From positions 1 to 21,870 of the forward strand of contig CAXIUT010000158.1 in assembly GCA_964035545.1 (NCBI GenBank): DNA of 21,870 bases, in the 5' to 3' direction. The notes beneath the pieces are model-generated. The model had not been told where the DNA came from. It did no database searches and saw only the letters and a program-made list of their open reading frames with translations. This stretch comes from Bugula neritina. Lineage: Eukaryota; Bryozoa; Gymnolaemata; Cheilostomatida; Bugulidae. Below are positions 15,593-21,870 of this stretch, in pieces. The number at the start of each line of letters is the position of its first letter. The first letter of the stretch is position 1. A program made the position numbers and the translations under genes.

Positions 15593-17742
15593 TAGTAACG
15601 ATCCCGATGATCCCTGTGTTGTCTTGCACGTCTAAATAAGTAAACGATGATCAATGTCAGAATCAACCAGCCAATGGCAAACAACCAGAAACGGTACTTA
15701 CCAAGTAAGGCTAACCAATCTCGCGCCTCTGGGTAATGCGTTGTTGCAAGTGTTGGTTGTTGACTGTTCATGGTAAACAGCAAACCAGAGCGATCTGCAA
15801 AGGCAACATCATCATGATTCAGGAATAATTTCTTGATATCAGGAAAGCCTTCCTTATTTGTCGAGCGCAACCATAGCCCTTTTTGTTCTTTACTTGTGAC
15901 GAGTTGAGCGATTGTGACATCGGGAAGATCTTCAACTTTGAGTAGCGGAGTTTTGTTGCGATCTATTATCTGTACTTCACCTTGATCAAATTTTACCGGT
16001 GACTCAAGACTGTCTAACTTAAGGTCGCCAATAGCAATAAAAGGTCTCTCAGGTATAACGAGTGAGCCCGTTTCTGAAAATTTAGCTACGCGCGTTTTGA
16101 AAGGCACAGGTAGCCGTGACGTTAAAGCTGATACATAAGGTAAAGAATCAAACGGTACTTCTAAGTAATTTTCTGGCAGATAAATATCAAAATTGTCAGC
16201 AAAATATACGGGTAGTTCAGAAAAGAACTTAGGTTCACTTTGGTCACGCTCAACTATAAGTGAACTGTCAGGAAGAATCTGTACAGGAAAAGCGGCTAAA
16301 TCGGCTCGGCAATCTCCTTGAGGGTCTATATTATGAACCTGGATTTGAATTCGGTTATAAGGTTCTTGATAGTTTAGTGGCAAAGGAATAGAAATTTCCT
16401 GACGGGTTTGACCATCAACCAGACGAGTTGCGTAGATCATAATGTCGTTTAAATAAACGTATAATTCAAACGGTGGTTTTTCCGGCGGTGGCGGTGCCAT
16501 GATATTCAGGAATAATCGATTTGGTCTTGTACCCGCAGGGATACGGAACGGATCTAACACTAGATTCCACTTGAGATTAGATCGAACATAACGCGTAGAG
16601 GTGTCAGCCCCTAAATCCGCCAGTTTTATCTCAAGGGTATTTTCAACAGCAGGTATACTGCCAAGGCCGCTGAGGTTATCAGCATAGTCAACAGTAAAAG
16701 ACTTATATTGTCCGTTTATGCCTAATTTACGCCAGGGGTTATTCATCAACTGAAAAGCGCCGGTCTGTTGAGGATCAAGAATAGCGATCAGGCTACGCAC
16801 AGGGCTTTTCACCAATGCCATGTTGGAAGTCTTGATATCTTCGCTCAGTGTGTAGCTATTACTTTCCTTATGTTCAAGATCAACAAGTTCTTGCTGGAGT
16901 AGTTGTTCAAGCTCAGTATGTTTTGCCACAACGATATGGCCAATTGCGGGAAATTTTACGACTTCAACTTCTTTTCCCTGGCGTTTGAGGTTGTCTAATA
17001 ATTCCCACGCAGCATTAAATTCCGCTGGGTTAAATTCACGATCAGGGATAGATAATGAGATCTTGCGAGGCATGAGAGTCCAGGCGTCGCGTAGAGAACC
17101 TACTTCACCTGAGTAATGCATGGTGAATGTTGATTCCGGATCAATATGTAAATTACTGCCATTTACACGTGAATCTAAACAACGATCTTCCGAGATGGGT
17201 AGTGCTGCACGAACAACAAGGCGCACGCTGCCATTACGTAAATATCTTTTTGGTATATCAGCAATTAATAGCTGATCTATTCCTTTTGAACTAAGGCGAA
17301 CTTGTTCAAGTGGGAAGTTATCAACTGAGAGTTGTAAATTTGCAAGATCATTGAGAAGAGGAGAAATTCGATACTTCAGGTGAATATTTGCATTTTCAAT
17401 GGTCGTATCACTCGGTAGAGGAAAGTCGAGTTTGACCTCGTGTATGGTTTCCGCACCTTCAAAAATAATGCCTTCTTTATAACCTATATCACCGAGTTGT
17501 AACGTAAAGCCATTTAAGTTTTGTTGATCAGCATTGATAAAATCGTTTGATAACAAAAAAGATGGGCTATACATAATGTTGCTGTTGTCTATCAGCATCC
17601 ACGCGGGCTTTGCATTTATAGAAATAGTAGTTTCAGCGTAAGTTGTGGAAAAGTAGCCGGTGAAAATAAAGAATACCAGCGATAAAAAGTAGTGAATGTT
17701 ATTACTAAAATGGATATGAATTTGTGATTTTTTTTGTGACAT
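15592..17742 (-). CDS. BcsB-like periplasmic protein of the synthase complex
   Basis: This encodes 716 residues. It has an N-terminal signal peptide (about 1-36, ending T-Y-A), a large periplasmic region and a C-terminal membrane anchor (about 683-705) followed by a basic tail. The region from about residue 75 to 235 shows the BcsB pattern: beta-strand jelly-roll with R-I-S-P-L-L-N-D-L-A-N-L-Q-L-S-V-D-N near 125, then the D-A-W-T-L-M-P-R-K-I-S-L-S-I-P stretch near 219. A second similar beta module begins near 390 and contains the P-P-P-P-E-K-P-P turn. BcsB (779 aa in E. coli) receives cellulose from BcsA, and its C-terminal helix activates the synthase; the same topology here suggests the same job. 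A strong ribosome-binding site is present. It is the first gene of the operon. Confidence 0.88.
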   Translation of the reverse strand: MSQKKSQIHIHFSNNIHYFLSLVFFIFTGYFSTTYAETTISINAKPAWMLIDNSNIMYSPSFLLSNDFINADQQNLNGFTLQLGDIGYKEGIIFEGAETIHEVKLDFPLPSDTTIENANIHLKYRISPLLNDLANLQLSVDNFPLEQVRLSSKGIDQLLIADIPKRYLRNGSVRLVVRAALPISEDRCLDSRVNGSNLHIDPESTFTMHYSGEVGSLRDAWTLMPRKISLSIPDREFNPAEFNAAWELLDNLKRQGKEVEVVKFPAIGHIVVAKHTELEQLLQQELVDLEHKESNSYTLSEDIKTSNMALVKSPVRSLIAILDPQQTGAFQLMNNPWRKLGINGQYKSFTVDYADNLSGLGSIPAVENTLEIKLADLGADTSTRYVRSNLKWNLVLDPFRIPAGTRPNRLFLNIMAPPPPEKPPFELYVYLNDIMIYATRLVDGQTRQEISIPLPLNYQEPYNRIQIQVHNIDPQGDCRADLAAFPVQILPDSSLIVERDQSEPKFFSELPVYFADNFDIYLPENYLEVPFDSLPYVSALTSRLPVPFKTRVAKFSETGSLVIPERPFIAIGDLKLDSLESPVKFDQGEVQIIDRNKTPLLKVEDLPDVTIAQLVTSKEQKGLWLRSTNKEGFPDIKKLFLNHDDVAFADRSGLLFTMNSQQPTLATTHYPEARDWLALLGKYRFWLFAIGWLILTLIIVYLFRRARQHRDHRDRY

Positions 17743-17748
17743 TTCTGA

Positions 17749-17756
17749 CTCCCCTC
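17749..17756 (-). promoter_or_regulatory. Strong ribosome-binding site of the exopolysaccharide operon
   Basis: The minus strand reads GAGGGGAG six nucleotides before ATG 17742. It supports this start for the first gene of the six-gene operon. I could not identify a convincing sigma-70 promoter further upstream; the best minus-strand -10-like hexamer is TAGTAT at 17774-17779 and lacks a -35 partner. Confidence 0.65.
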
Positions 17757-17877
17757 GATAGCCTTCACCCAGAATACTACCACTTTATTTGTGAGATCGT
17801 ATTTTTAGCAGTAGATCCTCTGTAAAAAGAAGTAAATTTCACTAAAGAAGATGATTAAAATCAATACGTTTTTTAGG

Positions 17878-17906
17878 TTTCAAAGCTGACCGATCCCTCG
17901 TATAAT
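17878..17906 (+). promoter_or_regulatory. Predicted sigma-70 promoter of ndk
   Basis: A perfect TATAAT (17901-17906) is preceded at 17-nt spacing by TTTCAA (17878-17883), a weak -35. Transcription would start near 17913, leaving an untranslated leader of about 50 nt before the ndk ATG. The same 224-nt divergent intergenic space must also hold the promoter of the exopolysaccharide operon. Confidence 0.6.
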
Positions 17907-17966
17907 CCCCGACGGCTTTTCTTTAACACTTTTTAAGACCGAATTACCCTGGAGATGGACAAGTAA

Positions 17967-18395
17967 ATGAGCATTGAGCGAACGCTTTCGATTATTAAGC
18001 CTAACGCAGTAAAAGATCGACATATTGGCGAGATTTATCATCGATTTGAAAGAAATGGGCTGACCGTCGTGGCAGCGAAAATGATGCACCTGACTGAAGC
18101 GCAGGCAAAGGAATTTTATGAGGTACATAAAGATCGATCTTTTTACGATTATTTGATCGAATTTATGATCTCAGCTCCAGTGATGATTCAGGTTCTTGAA
18201 GGTGAGTCAGCCATCAAGCGATATCGAACTTTGATGGGTAAAACAGATCCGGCAGAAGCCAACCCCGGAACGATTCGTGCGGAGTTTGCACAATCTGCTG
18301 CACACAATGCAGTTCATGGCTCAGATGCGCCCGAAACTGCTGAAGCGGAGATCAATTTCTTCTTTAAACCAGAAGAAATCGTCACTCGATATTAA
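17967..18395 (+). CDS. ndk: Nucleoside diphosphate kinase
   Basis: This encodes 142 residues, the usual bacterial length. It transfers the gamma-phosphate between nucleoside tri- and diphosphates through a phosphohistidine. The family signature N-A-V-H-G-S-D carries the catalytic His, and the N-terminal [12 protein letters not shown] strand-loop and the G-x-x-R-x-L-M-G-x-T-x-P segment (arginine nucleotide ligands) are intact. GGAG (17951-17954) lies 12 nt before the ATG, slightly farther than ideal. The stop is 6 nt from rlmN, so these are co-transcribed, the usual gammaproteobacterial order. The coding sequence is notably rich in GATC. Confidence 0.98.
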   Translation: MSIERTLSIIKPNAVKDRHIGEIYHRFERNGLTVVAAKMMHLTEAQAKEFYEVHKDRSFYDYLIEFMISAPVMIQVLEGESAIKRYRTLMGKTDPAEANPGTIRAEFAQSAAHNAVHGSDAPETAEAEINFFFKPEEIVTRY

Positions 18396-18401
18396 TTCAC
18401 T

Positions 18402-19502
18402 ATGGAAGATCGAATAAACCTACTCGATCTAGACCGTAAAGCAATGATTCGGTTTTTTGCTGATCTGGGCGAAAAACCGTTTCGTGCAAACCAAGTGTTG
18501 AAATGGATCCATCAGGCAGGTGTTTCTGATCTTGATGAGATGACGAATTTAAGTAAGGCACTACGTGCGAAGCTTCAAGATCTGGTTTACATAAAACCAC
18601 CAAGCATAAAGCATGAGCAAATCTCAAAAGACGGTACACGAAAGTGGTTGCTTGAGATTGATGGCAAGAATTCAGTTGAGGCGGTTTTTATTCCTGAAAA
18701 TAGTCGTGGAACACTTTGTGTTTCATCCCAGGTTGGGTGCCCTCTCGACTGTAAATTTTGTTCTACTGGCCAGCAGGGTTTTAATAAAAACCTGTCTGTG
18801 GGGGAAATTATTGGACAGGTTTGGCAAGCGAATAAACAATTAGGCTGGAACTTTGAAGGTCGTCAACCCATCACAAATGTTGTAATGATGGGAATGGGTG
18901 AACCGATGATGAACTTTGAAAATGTGGTTGCGGCGATGGATCTGATGATGGATGATTTTGCCTATGGGTTAAGTCGTCGACGTGTGACTTTGAGCACATC
19001 TGGCATCGTTCCTGCAATTGATCAACTAAAACAGGTAAGCCCTGTCAGCTTAGCTATTTCATTACATGCTCCAAATAATGAAATCCGCGAGAAGATCATG
19101 CCGATTAATAAAACCTATCCAATTGAGGATTTGCTTGAAGCTTGTCGTCGTTTTACCAATGTTGATGAATCCCATAATCATATTACCTTTGAATATGTTA
19201 TGTTGGATGGTATTAATGACAGTGTTGAAAACGCGCGTGAATTGGTCAAGCGGCTGAAAGGGATCCCTTCTAAAATTAATTTGATCCCATTTAACCCGTT
19301 TCCTGGATCAGGATTTAAATGTTCATCAAAGCCAACAATCGATCGTTTTCGATCAATTTTAATCGATGCTGGTTTAGTGACCGTCACACGAAAAACGCGT
19401 GGAGATGATATTGATGCGGCATGTGGGCAGCTAGCTGGTCAGGTCACTGCAAAGGCAGAACGCATTAGACGTGGTAGAGGTTCTCACGGAGAAGCCGCAT
19501 GA
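18402..19502 (+). CDS. rlmN: Dual-specificity 23S rRNA/tRNA adenine-C2 methyltransferase RlmN
   Basis: This encodes 366 residues, normal for the family. It is a radical SAM enzyme that methylates A2503 of 23S rRNA and A37 of some tRNAs. The 4Fe-4S ligand motif C-x3-C-x2-C is seen in V-G-C-P-L-D-C-K-F-C-S-T-G, followed by G-M-G-E-P-M-M-N (SAM binding). The C-terminal G-D-D-I-D-A-A-C-G-Q-L contains the methyl-carrying Cys. An N-terminal helical RNA-binding region occupies about residues 1-90. No good ribosome-binding site precedes the ATG, so it may depend on coupling from ndk, which ends 6 nt upstream. It overlaps pilF by 4 nt (ATGA). Confidence 0.98.
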   Translation: MEDRINLLDLDRKAMIRFFADLGEKPFRANQVLKWIHQAGVSDLDEMTNLSKALRAKLQDLVYIKPPSIKHEQISKDGTRKWLLEIDGKNSVEAVFIPENSRGTLCVSSQVGCPLDCKFCSTGQQGFNKNLSVGEIIGQVWQANKQLGWNFEGRQPITNVVMMGMGEPMMNFENVVAAMDLMMDDFAYGLSRRRVTLSTSGIVPAIDQLKQVSPVSLAISLHAPNNEIREKIMPINKTYPIEDLLEACRRFTNVDESHNHITFEYVMLDGINDSVENARELVKRLKGIPSKINLIPFNPFPGSGFKCSSKPTIDRFRSILIDAGLVTVTRKTRGDDIDAACGQLAGQVTAKAERIRRGRGSHGEAA

Positions 19503-20214
19503 AATCCCTAAACACAATTAGTCTTTTTATCCTACTTGCCTTACTTGGCGCATGTACTACAAATCAAACCACAGGTTCACCAACGACTGTGGCTGAAGAC
19601 CCTAAGCGTGCAGCTGAACTAAATCTTGAGCTTGGCTTGGCGTATATGGAAAGAAATGACAACGAAAAAGCGTTAAACAAATTACTAAAGTCGATCAAAA
19701 TTGATCCACAGTTTGCAAATGCACACAATGCACTGGGTATTCTCTATTCCCGTTTGGGTGAAGATGACAAAGCAGGAAATCACTTTAAAAGGGCCGTAAA
19801 TCTGGCACCACAAGATCCTCGTGCACTGAATAATTATGGACAATATTTATGTAGTCATAATCAGCGTCAAGAGGCGGATAAGATGTTTGCACGCGCTGTA
19901 GCAAACCCACTCTACCAAACGCCAGAGTTTGCTTATCTAAACGCCGGAATTTGCGCAAAGGATAACCAGGATTTAGAACAAGCAGAAATCCACCTTCGAG
20001 CCGCCCTCAACGAAAACCCAATGGCTCCAGCATTGTTCCAGATGGCAGAATTGAGTTATGACTTGGGAGATATTTACCTGCTCGTGGTTATATTGAACGT
20101 TATGGATCTGCCGTAAAACACAGTGCCCGTTCTTTATGGTTGGCGATAAAAATAGAAAAAGCCTTAAGTGATCGTGATGCTGCCGCGAGTTATTCGCTGC
20201 AACTGAAAAAATAA
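19499..20214 (+). CDS. pilF: Type IV pilus biogenesis lipoprotein PilF/PilW (frame break near the 3' end)
   Basis: This TPR lipoprotein is the pilotin that helps the secretin PilQ assemble in the outer membrane. The signal peptide ends with lipobox L-G-A-C (Cys 19). Tandem TPR units follow from about residue 38 (L-E-L-G-L-A-Y-M, then N-A-H-N-A-L-G-I-L-Y-S-R-L-G, then N-N-Y-G-Q-Y-L-C). The frame as written ends at 20116 with an unrelated tail. In another frame the homologous C-terminus continues (P-A-R-G-Y-I-E-R-Y, and later S-L-W-L-A-I-K-I-E) to TAA at 20212-20214. One missing base around 20065-20076 explains this, giving about 238 residues. I take it as a sequence error. The ATG overlaps the rlmN stop. 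Confidence 0.9.
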
Positions 20215-20252
20215 TTTTCTGATTCAGAAGAAACCAGATTATTGCTCAAATC

Positions 20253-20258
20253 GGAGGG
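20253..20258 (+). promoter_or_regulatory. Ribosome-binding site fixing the GTG start of rodZ
   Basis: GGAGGG lies 6 nt upstream of GTG 20265. A nearby ATG at 20260 is followed at once by a stop codon, so GTG is the only usable start here. Confidence 0.7.
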
Positions 20259-20264
20259 CATGTA

Positions 20265-21304
20265 GTGAATACGGATGTTGATAAGGATCTGAAAACACCG
20301 GGACAGCGACTTAAAGATGCCAGAGAACTAAAGAACTCAGTTTAGGTGTTGTTGCTCAACGCTTACGTTTGAGCGAGCACCAGGTTCAGGCGATTGAAAA
20401 TGATCAACATGATCAGTTCCCCGGCGTTCGCTTATGTAAGAGGGTATATTCGTAGTTATGCCAAGCTTGTAGAGTTAAATTCAGATCAGCTTGTTGAACA
20501 GTTGGAAAAAAGTGCTAAGAGTACGCCTGTTTTAGAACCCTTCGCGAGTCAGCCAGATCAACAAATAGGTAGTGGCGATAAACAGATCAAAGCAGTGACA
20601 TACTCACTAATCGCAACCTTATTGTTGCTTTTGGGTTTGTGGTGGCAGTCTAATCGTTCAACGTCTGAGGTAGCTCCTGAGCTTGCAGTGAGTTCAGATT
20701 TATCAGATGAAAAGAAGACTTGGTGCAACTAAACGAGACTATATCTGAGCCAGAAGTAGTTGAAATTATTCAAACAGAGGTACCCTCAAATGAGGAAGCG
20801 TCTCAAGAAGTGCCTTCTGTATCTGAAAAAGTAGTCGATTTGGAAATTGAACAGGAAGGGCCAAGTGTACTTGAGCACGACTTCCCTGTTGTACAGTTTT
20901 CAGAATTACCAGCACCTCCCGATCAAAACTCTTCAGTTGAAGTATCTTATGAGTCGATAACGACAACAGGTGATGAAACAAATATAGAACAAATACAATC
21001 ACCTTTGACATCTAATGGAGCAGCTGAAGAAGATGTACAAGCATTTGATGATCAACGAATAATTCTACAATTTACCGATGAGTCCTGGGTCGAAATTACT
21101 GATAGTACTGATAAGGTGAGGTTCTCAAGAATTGGAAAGCCAGGTGAAGTTGTGAGTATGACTGGTGGCGCACCTTTTAGTGTCGTTATTGGTAAGGCAT
21201 CTGTTGTTATTATGAATTATCAGGGGAATATTATTGATCTTAATTCTCTCGCGCGCGGAGAAGTTGCTCGTTTTACAATTGACGAAAATGGCGCTCATCG
21301 CTAA
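20265..21304 (+). CDS. rodZ: Cytoskeletal protein RodZ (three frame breaks)
   Basis: RodZ links the MreB cytoskeleton to the cell-wall elongation machinery. The parts are all present but in shifting frames: an Xre-type helix-turn-helix ([10 protein letters not shown], later [10 protein letters not shown]), the [10 protein letters not shown] segment, a transmembrane helix ([11 protein letters not shown]), an acidic periplasmic linker and the C-terminal DUF4115 domain (W-V-E-I-T-D, then P-F-S-V-V-I-G). Frame breaks lie near 20331-20335 (one A short), at C run 20419-20422 (one C too many) and at A run 20710-20713 (one A short). Correcting all three gives 347 codons including the stop. GTG start as argued under the ribosome-binding site. 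Confidence 0.88.
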
Positions 21305-21324
21305 CACACCAGGTATTTTCTACG

Positions 21325-21870
21325 ATGTCTAAATCCCTACAATCCGTCAAAGGAATGAACGATATTCTCCCCGATGAGACAGCGCTCTGGTTATATCTCG
21401 AAGATACAGTCCGCAATGTGTTTGAAAGTTATAGTTATCGACAAATTCGAATGCCAGTCTTGGAGCAAACAGCTTTATTTAAGCGTTCTATCGGAGAGGC
21501 TACCGATATTGTTGAAAAAGAAATGTACACTTTTGAAGATCGCGGTGGTGATAGTCTGACGTTGCGTCCTGAAGGTACGGCTGGAACAGTGCGTGCTGGA
21601 ATGCAGCATGGTTTGTTTCATAATCAGATCCAACGACTTTGGTATATTGGCCCAATGTTCCGTCGGGAACGACCACAAAAAAGGTCGATATCGACAATTC
21701 ACTCAGATTGGCGTCGAAACATTTGGCATGGCGGGTCCAGATATTGATGCAGAACTCATCTTGATGACTGCCCGACTATGGAAGGTGCTTGGCCTTGAAG
21801 GCTTAAGATTGGAATTGAATACACTAGGTACTTCTGAAACTCGGGCTCGATATCGAGAAGATTTGATCAG
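21325..21870 (+). CDS. hisS: Histidyl-tRNA synthetase, 5' part (one frame break; runs off the window)
   Basis: This class II aminoacyl-tRNA synthetase charges tRNA-His. The N-terminus carries [10 protein letters not shown], motif 1 around [15 protein letters not shown], and the L-R-P-E-G-T-A-G histidine/ATP-site segment, then motif 2 F-R-R-E-R-P-Q-K. The A run 21677-21682 is one base too long: reading with five A continues the conserved G-R-Y-R-Q-F segment and on to the window end at 21870, whereas the frame as written stops at 21747. Only about 180 of the usual 420-odd residues are inside the window. The gene begins 20 nt after rodZ, where ispG normally sits. Confidence 0.93.

Noticed and set aside
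8500-17742. Assignment of the operon as a standard cellulose (bcs) operon.
   Set aside because: There is no PilZ domain, no TPR BcsC and no GH8 BcsZ, and a GH113-like enzyme, an MshEN domain and CotH are present instead.
20265-21304. rodZ as a true pseudogene split into several short proteins.
   Set aside because: All domains are conserved and three one-base changes restore the full frame; neighbouring essential genes show the same type of break.

Overview
The window reads as part of a moderately A+T-rich gammaproteobacterial chromosome. The right edge carries the order ndk - rlmN - pilF/pilW - rodZ - hisS, the usual gammaproteobacterial housekeeping block with ispG absent from its expected place between rodZ and hisS. 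A chemoreceptor behind a near-consensus sigma-28 promoter and the type IV pilus gene pilF suggest a motile, piliated, envelope-rich organism, probably aquatic. I cannot name the genus from the sequence.

Layout, left to right. (1) 45-5342, minus strand: a small lipoprotein, an avidin-family protein without a signal peptide, a methyl-accepting chemotaxis protein with a sensory domain at its C-terminus, a membrane-anchored FMN/3Fe-4S glutamate-synthase-like protein, and an unrecognised 126-aa protein. (2) 5547-8391, minus strand, accessory in character: the C-terminal stump of a DUF218 (YdcF/SanA-like) gene, a secreted DUF4344 HExxH protein, an ABM-fold protein, an unrecognised 286-aa protein and a small helical protein with a HEPN-like Rx4H motif. 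(3) 8500-17742, minus strand: six tightly packed genes (overlaps of 1-17 nt, or a 2-nt gap) that form one transcription unit. (4) 17967-21870, plus strand: the divergent housekeeping block.

The centrepiece is region 3. In transcription order it encodes a BcsB-like periplasmic protein, a family 2 glycosyltransferase with an N-terminal MshEN domain (a cyclic-di-GMP receptor) instead of BcsA's C-terminal PilZ, a polytopic GT-C-like membrane protein, a GH113-like lipoprotein, a 275-aa outer-membrane beta-barrel and an exported CotH-family kinase. The parts match the roles in a synthase-dependent exopolysaccharide system (synthase, periplasmic guide, hydrolase, outer-membrane exit), but the specific modules differ from cellulose, PNAG, alginate and Pel systems. 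I infer a c-di-GMP-controlled glycan secretion machine with a possible phosphorylation step at its end. This is the best candidate here for an undescribed system.

The right-hand 1.7 kb (about 20060-21690) contains five single-base frame breaks, four of them explained by homopolymer length, in three genes of which hisS should be essential. These look like sequencing or assembly errors rather than gene decay, and the missing ispG should be judged with that in mind.
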